64,000 nt of DNA from Caldithrix sp. (GTDB taxonomy: Bacteria > Zhuqueibacterota > Zhuqueibacteria > Thermofontimicrobiales > Sulfurfontimicrobiaceae): assembly GCA_020722815.1 (NCBI GenBank), contig DYKB01000019.1, positions 1 through 64,000 of the forward strand, read 5' to 3'. Below the pieces are notes generated by a model. That model saw only the letters and a list, made by a program, of their open reading frames with translations, did not search any database and was not told the origin of the DNA. Positions 46,994 to 56,429 of this stretch are shown here, piece by piece. The position numbers were made by a program, and so were the translations under genes. How positions within the stretch are numbered: position 1 is the first letter of the stretch; each line of letters begins with the position of its first letter.

Positions 46994-47101
46994 AATCTCC
47001 TTCTTCGCTGCTTTATCAAAACTTTTTCTTGCAATTCTCTTTTTTTTCCTTATATTCAGAATATAATTTTTCAACATTCACCTTTTCGTTCTGGAACCAT
47101 T

Positions 47102-47911
47102 ATGCTGTTATCCATCATCATTGTGAATTTTAATGCCGTAAAAATTTTAAAAAATTGTCTGGATTCGATTCAACAAAATACGACCGTTTCACATGAGATT
47201 ATTTTGATTGATAACCATTCAATCGACGGATCTGTTGCTTTTATCCGGGATAATTACCCTAAAATTAAATTTATTGAAAATCAGGAAAATCTTGGTTTTT
47301 CCAGAGCGAATAATCAGGGGCTGGAGATTGCTCAGGGAGATTATGTTCTATTTCTCAATAATGATACCGAGCTTTTGCCCGATAGTCTGGAAAGGCTACT
47401 TCAATTTTTGCAGGAAAATCCAGAGGTTGGTGCTGTTGGGCCACAATTGCTGTATCCTGATAACTCATTTCAGCTCTCAACTGGCTTGTTTCCTTCAATC
47501 TGGAATGAATGGAAAATGAAAAATATCGTTAAAAAACTGGATGCCGGTGATAAAATTTTCCAGAATGAATTGGCGTTGCAGTTTCAACAGCAACAGGATG
47601 TGGATTGGATCACAGGGGCCTGTATCCTGACGCGGTATGATTTGGTGACTGAATTGGGGGGATTCGATGAGAAGATGTTTATGTTTTTTGAGGATGTCGA
47701 TTTATGCAAACGAATTCAAAATACCGGCTATCGCATCGTTTATTTTCCAACCGCTAAAATAATTCATCACCAGGGGATTACGTACAAAGGAAAACGCGAT
47801 ACCAAAAAAACAATTTATCGTCAGAGTCAAAAGTACTATTATTCAAAACACAATTCCTGGTTGGAAAATGTCTTTCTTTATTTTTATTTGAAATTTCGGC
47901 GGGATCAATAA
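47102..47911 (+). CDS. Glycosyltransferase family 2 (rhamnosyltransferase-like)
   Basis: The 269-residue GT-A enzyme probably adds a sugar to a growing surface glycan at the cytoplasmic face of the membrane. The nucleotide-binding strand SIIIVNFN, the metal site FLNNDTE and the acceptor-side block GGFDEKMFMFFEDVDLCKRI match the GT2 group often annotated as rhamnosyltransferase. The ATG at 47102 gives the canonical MLLSIIIVNFN opening. An open frame to 46943 runs back through the EF-G terminator and is rejected. It leads a tight operon. Confidence 0.88.
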   Translation: MLLSIIIVNFNAVKILKNCLDSIQQNTTVSHEIILIDNHSIDGSVAFIRDNYPKIKFIENQENLGFSRANNQGLEIAQGDYVLFLNNDTELLPDSLERLLQFLQENPEVGAVGPQLLYPDNSFQLSTGLFPSIWNEWKMKNIVKKLDAGDKIFQNELALQFQQQQDVDWITGACILTRYDLVTELGGFDEKMFMFFEDVDLCKRIQNTGYRIVYFPTAKIIHHQGITYKGKRDTKKTIYRQSQKYYYSKHNSWLENVFLYFYLKFRRDQ

Positions 47912-47972
47912 TCCAACAGGGAATTTTAACCTTGATTTCGTTATATTTCCAGGTTTTTTAAGGAATCTCTTA

Positions 47973-49082
47973 ATGAAAATCTGTATTGATGCCCGGAAAA
48001 TTACGGATCTGGGAATTGGAACATATTTGCAGAATATTCTGAATCAATTTTGTAAAATTGGCACAACTCACCAGTTCCTGCTGCTATTTGCACCGGAAAT
48101 GATTGAAGCATTCCGACAAAAATATCCTTCACCAAAATTTCAGCTCGAAATTGAAGCAGCACCGAAGTATTCAATCGCTGAATTATTTACAATTTCAAAT
48201 AAAATAAAACGATATAAAGCGGATATCTATCATTCGCCTCATTATACGGTGCCTTTATTTAAGATTAGACCAACAATCGCGATTATTCATGATTTGATTC
48301 ATTTAAAATTTCCTGAGTATTTAACTTCAAGCTTTGCCCGATATTATGCGAAATGGATGATGAAACATGCGATTTCAACTTCGGATCATATTATCACAAT
48401 TTCCGAATGGTCGAAAAAGGATATAATCGAATTTTTTAAAATACCCGCTGAAAAAATAACCGTCGTTTATGGCGCCGTCGCAGATTCATTTCGAAAACTG
48501 GATGATGCATCAGTGAAGGAATTTTTAGATCACCAATTAAAAATCAATAAACCCTATCTTTTTTATTGCGGTGCTTTTAAACCACATAAAAATTTGATAA
48601 CGCTATTAAAAGCCTTTCAACGGGTTGATCGGGAACTCTGCCCTTATTTGGTATTGGCCGGGGATGAACTTGCATCATATCCCAACCTGAAAGAACTGGT
48701 GATGCGGCTGGATTTGAAGGATCGGATCATCGTGCCCGGGAGAATTTTGACGGATCATTTAGTTTATCTCTATAATGGCGCGGCTGGCTTTATTTTCCCC
48801 TCGGAATATGAGGGCTTTGGGCTGCCACCCTTGGAGTCGATGCAATGCGGCGTGCCGGTGATTGCCTCAAATGCTTCCTGTATGCCGGAAGTTTTAGGAG
48901 ATGCGGCACTTTATTTTGAGCCCAAATCAGTTGAACAATTAACCTCGCAAATCAATCGATTACTTACGGATACCGATTTACGACAAAATTTAATTCAAAA
49001 AGGATTCGTCCAGGTTAAAAAATATTCCTGGCAAAAATCCGCTCAACAAATACTGGATATTTATCAAAAGTTTGAAAAATGA
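47973..49082 (+). CDS. Glycosyltransferase family 4 (mannosyltransferase-like)
   Basis: The 369-residue GT-B enzyme has the N-terminal [23 protein letters not shown] opening and the C-terminal nucleotide-sugar site with [33 protein letters not shown] (EX7E motif). It would extend a lipid-linked oligosaccharide in the cytoplasm. AAGGAA precedes the ATG by about 8 bases. Its stop overlaps the next start by 4 bases (ATGA), so the two are translationally coupled. The exact sugar is not known. Confidence 0.9.
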   Translation: MKICIDARKITDLGIGTYLQNILNQFCKIGTTHQFLLLFAPEMIEAFRQKYPSPKFQLEIEAAPKYSIAELFTISNKIKRYKADIYHSPHYTVPLFKIRPTIAIIHDLIHLKFPEYLTSSFARYYAKWMMKHAISTSDHIITISEWSKKDIIEFFKIPAEKITVVYGAVADSFRKLDDASVKEFLDHQLKINKPYLFYCGAFKPHKNLITLLKAFQRVDRELCPYLVLAGDELASYPNLKELVMRLDLKDRIIVPGRILTDHLVYLYNGAAGFIFPSEYEGFGLPPLESMQCGVPVIASNASCMPEVLGDAALYFEPKSVEQLTSQINRLLTDTDLRQNLIQKGFVQVKKYSWQKSAQQILDIYQKFEK

Positions 49083-50218
49083 AAATTGCCTTAATTCATG
49101 ACTGGCTCACGGGCATGCGCGGGGGCGAAAAATGCCTGGAAGTTTTCTGTGAATTATTTCCGGATGCAACGCTGTTTTCCTTACTGCATCTTAAGGGGAC
49201 TATGTCTCCTGCGATTGAAAAAATGGATATTCGGACAAGCTTTATTCAAAAATTGCCGTTTATTAAACAAAAATATCGACATTACTTGCCGTTATTTCCA
49301 ACAGCAATTGAAGAATTCGATTTAAAAGGGTATGATTTAATCCTCTCTTCCAGTCATTGCGTGGCGAAAGGCGTTCTGACTCACCCCGGAACCATGCATT
49401 TTTGCTATTGTCACACCCCGATGCGCTATGTCTGGTCGATGTACCATGACTATTTTGGACAGGGACGGGTGAAAGGCTTACAAAAGATGATTATCGCCTT
49501 TAGCAGCAATTATTTGCGGATGTGGGATGTCATCAGTGCCAATCGGGTGGATTATTTTATTGCCAATTCAAATCATGTTCGAAAAAGAATCGAAAAATAT
49601 TATCATCGGGAAGCCGTGGTGATTCATCCGCCGGTGGACACGGCCCGCACCTGGCTATCTGAAAAAAATGATGATTATTATCTGGTGGTTACGGCGCTGG
49701 TGCCTTACAAACGAATCGATATTGCTGTAAAGGCGTTTAATCAGTTGAATAAAAGGCTGGTCATCGTCGGTCAGGGCTCGGAAGAAAAATATTTAAAGAA
49801 AATTGCCGGAAAAAATATCGAATTTGTCGGTTGGGCCGTTGGTACGGAACTGCAAAATTATTATGCCAATTGTAAAGCCTTGATTTTTCCGGGTGAAGAA
49901 GATTTTGGTATCGTTCCGGTCGAAGCGCAGGCATTTGGAAAACCGGTCATTGCGTTGGGAATCGGTGGTGCCCTTGAGACTGTCCGGGGTATCTGGCCAA
50001 CGCGGGATGGAAGTTATATAAATCAAAATGACGGGCAAACCACGGGTATTTTTTTCCCTCAGGCAACGCCGGAATCATTGATAAAAGCGGTTGAGTTTTT
50101 TGAACAAATAAATTTTTCAGGGGAAATTATCCGTCGAAATGCCCTGCAATTTGATAAAGAACTTTTTCGCCAGCGAATAAAATCATTTATTGAAGAGAAA
50201 TCCGGAGTTCAGCGATGA
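49079..50218 (+). CDS. Glycosyltransferase family 4 (WbaZ-like)
   Basis: The 379-residue GT-B enzyme opens [18 protein letters not shown] and has the tract CHTPMRYVWSMYHDY, typical of WbaZ-type mannosyltransferases. The donor site includes FPGEEDFGIVPVEAQAFGKPVIA. It overlaps both neighbours by 4 bases (ATGA junctions), so the three genes 47973-51621 are coupled. The role is assembly of a surface polysaccharide repeat unit; the linkage is not known. Confidence 0.9.
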   Translation: MKIALIHDWLTGMRGGEKCLEVFCELFPDATLFSLLHLKGTMSPAIEKMDIRTSFIQKLPFIKQKYRHYLPLFPTAIEEFDLKGYDLILSSSHCVAKGVLTHPGTMHFCYCHTPMRYVWSMYHDYFGQGRVKGLQKMIIAFSSNYLRMWDVISANRVDYFIANSNHVRKRIEKYYHREAVVIHPPVDTARTWLSEKNDDYYLVVTALVPYKRIDIAVKAFNQLNKRLVIVGQGSEEKYLKKIAGKNIEFVGWAVGTELQNYYANCKALIFPGEEDFGIVPVEAQAFGKPVIALGIGGALETVRGIWPTRDGSYINQNDGQTTGIFFPQATPESLIKAVEFFEQINFSGEIIRRNALQFDKELFRQRIKSFIEEKSGVQR

Positions 50219-51621
50219 GTGTCAAACGCGAAGGGGAGCTTTTCATCCCGTTTTTAAGCCTTGTTACCGATATACTGGTAGTGGAATTTTCGATGCTATT
50301 CGCCTACTGGCTCCGTTTTTATTCGCCGCTTGGCGCCTGGATTCCGGTTACTAAAGGCTTTCCACCTTTTCAGGCGTATCTGGAAGCCTCTGTTTTGGTG
50401 ATGATCGTCTGGATTATTATTTTTCAGCATTTTGGCCTTTATCAATTACGCCGAAATGTAACACCCGTGGATGAATTCTATCAGATTATCAAAGCCGTTT
50501 CGCTGGGGATGCTGATCATGATGTCGCTCTCTTTCTTTTATCGGGATTTTTCCTTCTCCCGACTCGTATTTCTTTATATCTGGATCATCAGCATTCTTGT
50601 ATTGACCTTCAGTCGCACGATACTCATTTCTATCGAACATCGTCGCCATCGGAACGGAAAGGGCGTTTTAAAAGTGGCGCTGGTGGGACAATCCCAAAAA
50701 CTGCACGCTGTTATTGAAAATATTAACAAATTTCCTGGCCTGGGACTTAAAATTTGCGGCCATATTGGAGAAAAGAATGAGGCTTTCCCCCAGATGGCGC
50801 ATCTTGGTCAAACCTCGGAATTACCTGAAATAATCCGAAATAAGGGAATTCACACCTTGATCATTGCGCCGGAAGAGCAGATGCGGGAGAATTTATGGTC
50901 AATTCTGAAACTTTGTGAAGGATTGAATGTCGAATTTTTACTTTTACCCGATTTAATGGAAATTTTTACCAATCAACTACAAATTTACCAACTTGGAGGA
51001 ATTCCCACCCTGAGAATCCGGGATGTTCGGATGAAGGGGTGGCAAGGAGTCCTTAAACGTATTTTTGATGTGGTTTTTTCGTTAATGACGCTCATCATTT
51101 TATCCCCGGTATTCTTGGTGATCGGTTTCATCATCAAGCTGGACTCAAAGGGACGAATTTTTTACCGACAGGACCGGGTTGGATTTGATGGCAAGGAATT
51201 TATGATTTATAAATTTCGAACCATGCGTGAGGATGCTGAAGCACAAACCGGTCCGGTATGGGCTTCCGAAGACGATCCGCGGCGGACGCGGGTTGGAAAA
51301 TTTTTGCGGCGAACGAGCCTGGATGAATTACCACAATTTTTTAATGTATTAAAAGGTGATATGAGTGTCGTGGGCCCGCGTCCCGAACGAAAATTCTTTG
51401 TTGAAAAATTTAAGACCCAAATTCCGCGCTACCTGGAACGGCACCGGGTTAAATCTGGTTTAACGGGCTGGGCGCAGATTAATGGCCTGCGTGGAAATTC
51501 CTCCATTGAAGAACGAACGCAGTATGATATTTATTATATTGAAAACTGGTCACTGGCATTTGATTTTAAAATAATCTTAAAGACCACCTGGGCGGTAATC
51601 GTGGGAGAGAATAGCTATTAA
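50215..51621 (+). CDS. Undecaprenyl-phosphate sugar phosphotransferase (WcaJ/WbaP-like)
   Basis: The 468-residue polyprenyl glycosylphosphotransferase starts polysaccharide synthesis by moving a sugar-1-phosphate onto undecaprenyl phosphate. It has four N-terminal membrane helices (about 12-125), a Rossmann-like middle domain, a fifth helix (near 285-305) and the catalytic bacterial-sugar-transferase domain. In the last, DRVGFDGKEFMIYKFRTM, LPQFFNVLKGDMSVVGPRPE and KSGLTGWAQINGLRG are conserved. It overlaps the previous gene by ATGA and abuts the DUF488 gene (TAA then ATG). The sugar is probably glucose or galactose; not provable here. Confidence 0.93.
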   Translation: MSVKREGELFIPFLSLVTDILVVEFSMLFAYWLRFYSPLGAWIPVTKGFPPFQAYLEASVLVMIVWIIIFQHFGLYQLRRNVTPVDEFYQIIKAVSLGMLIMMSLSFFYRDFSFSRLVFLYIWIISILVLTFSRTILISIEHRRHRNGKGVLKVALVGQSQKLHAVIENINKFPGLGLKICGHIGEKNEAFPQMAHLGQTSELPEIIRNKGIHTLIIAPEEQMRENLWSILKLCEGLNVEFLLLPDLMEIFTNQLQIYQLGGIPTLRIRDVRMKGWQGVLKRIFDVVFSLMTLIILSPVFLVIGFIIKLDSKGRIFYRQDRVGFDGKEFMIYKFRTMREDAEAQTGPVWASEDDPRRTRVGKFLRRTSLDELPQFFNVLKGDMSVVGPRPERKFFVEKFKTQIPRYLERHRVKSGLTGWAQINGLRGNSSIEERTQYDIYYIENWSLAFDFKIILKTTWAVIVGENSY

Positions 51622-52107
51622 ATGCATCAATTGATTTATACAATCGGCCACTCCAACCGAACCTGGGAAGAATTTATTGCGCTTTTAAAACACTTTGAAA
51701 TTCAGCTTCTCATTGATGTCCGACGTTATCCTGGATCGCAGCGTTTTCCCCATTTTGATCGGGAGTATTTAAAGTCCGGCCTGGAAAAATATGGCCTGAG
51801 TTACTTTTGGATTGGTGATCTGTTGGGTGGATTTCGAACCGGTGGTTATGAGGAATATGGGCAGACCCCTGCCTATCGAAAAGGTGTTGAAAAAATTATG
51901 GAAATAGCAGCTCGGAAAGTGAGTACAATCTTTTGTGCAGAAAAAAATTATGCAAATTGCCATCGAATTCATATTGCCAATACACTTTTTGAGGAAGGCT
52001 GTCAGATTATTCATATTATGCGTGAAACGGAAATAGCTGATCATCGAAAGCTCGTGGAAATGCGCCGGCAAACCGAATTATCGCAACTGGATTTATTTAA
52101 TTTATAA
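51622..52107 (+). CDS. DUF488 family protein
   Basis: The 161-residue small cytoplasmic protein has the DUF488 signature: TIGHSNRTWEEF near the N terminus, DVRRYPGSQRFPHF, and a Cys-containing CAEKNYANCHR segment. Its ATG follows the stop of the phosphotransferase gene with no gap, so it is read with the polysaccharide operon. The family has no firmly established function. Coupling to a sugar transferase gene is unusual and may be incidental. Confidence 0.88.
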   Translation: MHQLIYTIGHSNRTWEEFIALLKHFEIQLLIDVRRYPGSQRFPHFDREYLKSGLEKYGLSYFWIGDLLGGFRTGGYEEYGQTPAYRKGVEKIMEIAARKVSTIFCAEKNYANCHRIHIANTLFEEGCQIIHIMRETEIADHRKLVEMRRQTELSQLDLFNL

Positions 52108-52208
52108 ATCCAGAATTCATGAAATACGCGTAAAAATGGCCACAACATAAAGCGGCCACAAAAAAACAGATACATTTCTGTAGCTAACCTTTTATAAGAT
52201 TATAAGTT

Positions 52209-53588
52209 ATGATGAATATTATCGAAATAATTGAAAAAAAGCGCGATGGGAAAACACTCTCCAAAGCCGATTTTGAGTTTATCATTAAACAATATTGCTC
52301 CCAGCAATTCCCGGATTACCAGATGGCAGCGCTTCTTATGGCAATCTATCTCAAAGGATTGAATTTCGAAGAAACTGTCTGGCTAACCGACGCCATGTTA
52401 AATTCAGGCGAAAAAATCGATCTCAGCGCCGTGAACGGCATAAAAGTTGACAAACATAGCACGGGTGGGGTTGGTGATAAAGTGTCGCTTATTTTAGGGC
52501 CGATGGTTGCTGCGGCCGGCGTGCCCGTGCCAATGATCTCTGGCCGGGGATTGGGACATAGTGGCGGAACGTTGGATAAGCTGGAATCTATTCCCGGATT
52601 CAAGACGAACCTGACGCCCCGTGAATTTATCCAGGAGCTCTCTGAAATTGGCATCTCCTTTATTGGCCAGACCCAGACAATTGTACCGGCGGACAAGAAA
52701 ATTTATGCATTACGTGACAGTATTGCCACTGTGAATTCGATTCCGTTGGTGACGGCCAGTATTATGAGTAAAAAGATCGCCGAAGGGACCAATGCGCTGG
52801 TTCTGGATGTCAAAGTTGGTACCGGTGCGTTTTTTAAAACCGAAACCGAAGCGATTGAACTGGCGCAGAATCTGATTGCTGTGGGGAAACAGTATCATTT
52901 GCCGACAATCGCCCTCCTGACAGCAATGGATCAACCACTGGGTCTTGCAGTAGGAAATTGGCTGGAAACCCGTGAAGCGCTCGATGCCCTGCGCGGGGAA
53001 GGCCCGGCCGATTTGATGGAAATTACGTATACCCTTGGTGCGCTCATGCTGCTTTCTGGTAAAAGAGTTCAAACGATTGCAGAAGGAATTAAAGAATGCC
53101 AGCGCGCCATCAAATCGAAAATGGCTTATAATAAATTTTTGCAGGTGGTGCAGTGGCAGTGTGGTGATATGCATGTCATTGAACATCCGGAAACCTATCC
53201 CCAATCACGATATGCGTTAACCATCAAAAGTCTTCATGAAGGCTATCTTCAAAAAATTGATGCAGTGATGATCGGCCGCATTTCGATGAAGCTGGGTGCC
53301 GGCCGAATGCGCAAAGAAGATGAAATTGACTATTCCGCAGGAATTTTGCTCCGCAAAAAAGAGGGGGAATATATCCAGCAAGGGGAAGTCCTGGCGGTTG
53401 CCTATAGCAATCAAAAAGAAAAACTCATTGCGGCGAAAAATGAGCTGAACGCTGCCTATAAAATCGGTCCTGAAGCCCCCCTGCCTGCCAAACGCATTCT
53501 TAAAATCATCGATGAAAATAGCGTTCAGGATTGGAATTATGATATCTCAAATCTAATCAACTTTTCTTATAAGAACTCGTCATATTGA
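52209..53588 (+). CDS. pdp: Pyrimidine-nucleoside (thymidine) phosphorylase
   Basis: The 459-residue enzyme reversibly splits thymidine, uridine or deoxyuridine with phosphate to the base plus (deoxy)ribose-1-phosphate. The family signature VDKHSTGGVGDKVSL, the loop SGRGLGHSGGTLDKLESIPG and the KKIAEGTNALVLDVKVGTGAF block are all present. It is slightly longer than typical (about 435), with a short C-terminal extension. Two ATGs (52209 and 52212) are possible; the ribosome-binding site is weak. It is about 100 bases after DUF488 and probably separately expressed. Confidence 0.93.
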   Translation: MMNIIEIIEKKRDGKTLSKADFEFIIKQYCSQQFPDYQMAALLMAIYLKGLNFEETVWLTDAMLNSGEKIDLSAVNGIKVDKHSTGGVGDKVSLILGPMVAAAGVPVPMISGRGLGHSGGTLDKLESIPGFKTNLTPREFIQELSEIGISFIGQTQTIVPADKKIYALRDSIATVNSIPLVTASIMSKKIAEGTNALVLDVKVGTGAFFKTETEAIELAQNLIAVGKQYHLPTIALLTAMDQPLGLAVGNWLETREALDALRGEGPADLMEITYTLGALMLLSGKRVQTIAEGIKECQRAIKSKMAYNKFLQVVQWQCGDMHVIEHPETYPQSRYALTIKSLHEGYLQKIDAVMIGRISMKLGAGRMRKEDEIDYSAGILLRKKEGEYIQQGEVLAVAYSNQKEKLIAAKNELNAAYKIGPEAPLPAKRILKIIDENSVQDWNYDISNLINFSYKNSSY

Positions 53589-53680
53589 CAATTCATCATC
53601 TACTAACGAATTAAATAACAAATGCTTATCAGAAGAAAATTGTATCCATTCACAGGGTAATAAATGAACGCTTGTTATGT

Positions 53681-53760
53681 CCGTCCGTTAGCTAACGGAT
53701 TATCGGACATTCATTTGTCGCAAGAAATATGGATTCCCGCCAAAAACATGCGGGAATGAC
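53681..53760. repeat. Dispersed hairpin repeat (copy 3)
   Basis: It contains GTTAGCTAACGGATTATCGG (53686-53705) followed by GGATTCCCGCC-AAAAACATG-CGGGAATGAC (53731-53760), where ATTCCCGC pairs with GCGGGAAT. The layout matches copy 2 near 17.9 kb. Confidence 0.7.
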
Positions 53761-53831
53761 AGCGTCGATCCACCCGTGAACGGCATAGCCGTCAGGTTAA
53801 GGTTTTAACTCATTAAAAAATAAATGAATAG

Positions 53832-53970
53832 CCACGAGCTTTAGCTCGTGGATCTGTAGATTCCCCCCCACTCTTTTCCGGGCTTTTAAGCCTCTGTTTT
53901 AATTCACCCGTGGGTTAAAACCCACCGGTGGATTGGGGAGGCCTTGTTTTCCACGAGCTAAAGCTCGTGG
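53832..53970. repeat. REP-like element bounded by 20-bp palindromes
   Basis: CCACGAGCTTTAGCTCGTGG (53832-53851) and its exact reverse complement (53951-53970) bound the element. Between them is a second hairpin, GTGGGTT/AACCCAC (53910-53925). Such palindromes resemble REP sequences moved by RAYT-type transposases; none is in the window. Confidence 0.65.
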
Positions 53971-54190
53971 CAATTCAATTACAACTTATTTAAATTCAAA
54001 TATTTATATTCTTAACCTGACGGCGATGCCGTAAACGGTTAATTAATACGACATTTAATGCTATAATTTTAAATTACTTATCGCATTAAAGCGGCAATGA
54101 AATTTTATTTATTTGCGAAATCGGTGTAATCGGTGGTTTCAGGTGCCCTGGCTTAAAATTAATCAGGTTAAAAATTTTTTAATTTTCCCC

Positions 54191-54219
54191 TTGAATTTCA
54201 ATAAAAATATTGATAAATT
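54191..54219 (+). promoter_or_regulatory. Putative promoter of the BlaI/M56 pair
   Basis: TTGAAT (54191-54196) and TAAATT (54214-54219) are separated by 17 bases and lie directly before the operator, so a bound repressor would block transcription start. Confidence 0.4.
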
Positions 54220-54239
54220 ATTACTACAATAGTAGTAAT
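54220..54239. promoter_or_regulatory. Palindromic operator for the BlaI-like repressor
   Basis: A perfect inverted repeat, ATTACTAC-AATA-GTAGTAAT. It contains TACAATAGTA, one change from the TACANNTGTA core recognised by BlaI/MecI repressors. It covers an in-frame ATG at 54238, which argues for the downstream start at 54280 and for autoregulation. Confidence 0.7.
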
Positions 54240-54279
54240 GAAACTACAATCTGTAAAAATAAATTTAAATGGTGACAAG

Positions 54280-54660
54280 ATGAAGAAATTTCAATTTCTT
54301 TCCGATTTTGAATGGTCTTTAATGAAGATCATCTGGGAAAAGAAGGAAGCGACAGTTAAAGAAGTCTGGCAAATCGCTTTCCCGGCGCAGGAGAAGGCGT
54401 ATACGACGGTTCAGACGTATATGGAGCGAATGGTCGAAAAGGGATTGCTCAAAAAACGCAAGTTAGGACTGGTGAATTTTTACAGTGCCAGAATATCACA
54501 ACAGGCGCTGATGAAAAAATCAACAGAAACATTGGCTGACCGGATTTTTAATGGTTCAATCGGCCAGTTTGCGGCCTTTTTGTTAAAAGATTGCCAGCTT
54601 TCGGAAAAAGAGCTGGAAGAAATTAAAAAATTAATCAATGAGAAGGAGAATGCGCAATGA
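54280..54660 (+). CDS. BlaI/MecI/CopY-family transcriptional repressor
   Basis: The 126-residue repressor has an N-terminal winged helix (LSDFEWSLMKIIWEKKEATVKEVW ... AYTTVQTYMERMVEKGLLKKRKLG) and a C-terminal dimerisation helix pair. It would bind the palindrome just upstream and be inactivated through the M56 protease encoded next. The first in-frame ATG (54238) lies inside that palindrome, so translation from 54280 (MKKFQFLSDFEW) is preferred. Its stop overlaps the next gene by 4 bases (ATGA). No beta-lactamase gene is nearby, so the regulated target is unknown. Confidence 0.9.
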   Translation: MKKFQFLSDFEWSLMKIIWEKKEATVKEVWQIAFPAQEKAYTTVQTYMERMVEKGLLKKRKLGLVNFYSARISQQALMKKSTETLADRIFNGSIGQFAAFLLKDCQLSEKELEEIKKLINEKENAQ

Positions 54661-56429
54661 GTATTCATCTCCTCAACGATCTTGGGAATTATTTTGTCGA
54701 GTTGATAATCAATATGTCGATTGGTGGAAGCATTTTGCTACTGACCATCATGACATTATCAACAATTTTTCGGCAAAAATCGGCCTCGTTTCATTATCTT
54801 CTCTGGTTAATTGGACTTTTTCCGTTTATTTTGCCGCAGGGAATCCCGCTCCCGACTTTCTTTGAAAAAAACATTCAATCGACGATGCCAATAATCTCAT
54901 TCAATCCACTACAGATGACTTCTGTACCATCTGTTCTCCCCAATGAGTTGAATTGGAAAGCAATCGTATTTATTGGTTGGAGCAGCATTACGCTAATTTT
55001 GATTTGTTATTTATTAATTGAAAATAAAAGATTTAGAAAACAGATTGTATCTGTTGAGCCATTTGAATTTAATTTGCCTTGTTTACTCAAAATTAAACCA
55101 GATCGAATTTTTCTATCGGAAGATGCTGTATCGCCCTTCACTTCTGGTTTAATTTTTCCAAAAATTTATCTCCCACTGGTTGCAAAATCCTGGTCGGCGC
55201 AGGAATTGAATTTTGTGATTCAGCATGAACTGGCCCATATTCGGCGTCGGGATTTATGGATAATTCCCCTTCAGGCGATTGTCCAGATACTCTTTTTCTT
55301 TCATCCAATACTCTGGTTTTTAAACCGACGAATCAATTATTTCCGGGAATTATCCTGTGACGATTACGCCATTGCCACTTCGGATGATTCAGGCGTGGCT
55401 TATTCGAAATTTTTATTAAAAAATTACCAATTTCAAAATAAATTTGAATTTGCCTGTCTTTTTTCAAGTTGTTTTGGCCAGCGAAGCTCAACTTTGATGA
55501 AAAGATTTCACTATCTTTTAAATCGGAAGGAACAAAGTATGATAAAACTATCACGTTTTCAAAAAATTGTAATTTTTGGGGTGCTGGTTCTGGCTGTTTT
55601 TCTGGTTGGTCAGAATCGTACCCATGCCAACCCTTTTCGTTCAATAAAAAATTCGTTAATACAAATTAATAATGAAGAGGTCGATACTTTAAAACTTTTT
55701 TATGATATCCCGCCACAACCGATAGGTGAAGATTTAAAGGGCTTGGGTAAATATATTCAATATCCGGATGAACTTTTAAAAAAAGGAATCGAAGGTGGTG
55801 TACTGCTCAAAGTTTTTTTTGATGAGAACGGGAATCCCCTCGATTTTCAACGATTACTTGCCCATGAAATAATAAGGGCAGAAAAGGAAAATTCAACTAT
55901 ACGATCTCAGAAAATCGATTATGATTATGGTATGGCTGAAGCCGCTATAGAAGGGATAAAGAAGACGAAATGGAGTTCAGCACAGTATGAAGGGAAGCCT
56001 GTCGGTATTTGGTTTTTAATGGAATTTGTATTTAGACCTCAAAAAGAGCTAAATCAAAAACTTCGTGTTGATGTTTATTATTCAGAAACATTTGGCCCTC
56101 AAGCCGATTCAAAAAAAGTTCAATTTGTCGCTGATGATACCCCCCCAGAACCGATTGGTGGTTTTGAGGCCATTCAGCAAAATCTGGTTTATCCGGAATT
56201 GGCGAAAAGAGCCGGAATAGAGGGGACAGTATATTTGCAAGTGTTAGTTACCGAGACTGGTCAGGTCGAGGATGTAAAAGTTGTTAAATCACTTGGTTTA
56301 AATAATGGGCTGGATGAAGCCGCCATTGAGGCCGTTAAAAAGACCCAATGGACTCCAGCCCAACAAGGAGGTAAACCAGTCAAAACCTGGATTTCAATTC
56401 CTGTTCGTTTTAAAATAAACAAGAATTAA
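54657..56429 (+). CDS. M56 (BlaR1-like) membrane metalloprotease with two TonB C-terminal domains
   Basis: The 590-residue protein has N-terminal membrane helices and the M56 zinc motif HELAHIRRRD (190-199), with FRELSCDDYA downstream. A membrane segment (about 302-322) leads to a periplasmic part with two TonB-C-like domains. The first (about 350-465) carries an insertion; the second (about 500-590: YPELAKRAGIEGTVYLQVLV...) is canonical. BlaR1 proteins sense a ligand outside and then cleave the repressor. Here the usual penicillin-binding sensor is replaced by TonB-C folds, common in FCB genomes. It is coupled to the repressor gene by ATGA and ends 4 bases into the convergent FAD-subunit gene. 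Confidence 0.88.
   Translation: MSIHLLNDLGNYFVELIINMSIGGSILLLTIMTLSTIFRQKSASFHYLLWLIGLFPFILPQGIPLPTFFEKNIQSTMPIISFNPLQMTSVPSVLPNELNWKAIVFIGWSSITLILICYLLIENKRFRKQIVSVEPFEFNLPCLLKIKPDRIFLSEDAVSPFTSGLIFPKIYLPLVAKSWSAQELNFVIQHELAHIRRRDLWIIPLQAIVQILFFFHPILWFLNRRINYFRELSCDDYAIATSDDSGVAYSKFLLKNYQFQNKFEFACLFSSCFGQRSSTLMKRFHYLLNRKEQSMIKLSRFQKIVIFGVLVLAVFLVGQNRTHANPFRSIKNSLIQINNEEVDTLKLFYDIPPQPIGEDLKGLGKYIQYPDELLKKGIEGGVLLKVFFDENGNPLDFQRLLAHEIIRAEKENSTIRSQKIDYDYGMAEAAIEGIKKTKWSSAQYEGKPVGIWFLMEFVFRPQKELNQKLRVDVYYSETFGPQADSKKVQFVADDTPPEPIGGFEAIQQNLVYPELAKRAGIEGTVYLQVLVTETGQVEDVKVVKSLGLNNGLDEAAIEAVKKTQWTPAQQGGKPVKTWISIPVRFKINKN

Larger units (their letters stand above)
53589..54237. other. Repeat-dense intergenic region
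   Basis: It has no gene, but it nests several repeat families: hairpin repeat copy 3 (53681-53760), oppositely oriented copies of the CCTGACGGCTATGCC family (53773-53801 and 54011-54038), and the palindromic element at 53832-53970. The final 50 bases hold the promoter and operator of the BlaI-like gene. Confidence 0.6.

Noticed and set aside
46943-47101. N-terminal extension of the first glycosyltransferase
   Set aside because: It passes through the EF-G terminator and lacks any GT2 similarity; the canonical opening begins at 47102.
52710-53204. Minus-strand open frame of 164 codons
   Set aside because: It is antisense to the conserved part of pyrimidine-nucleoside phosphorylase.
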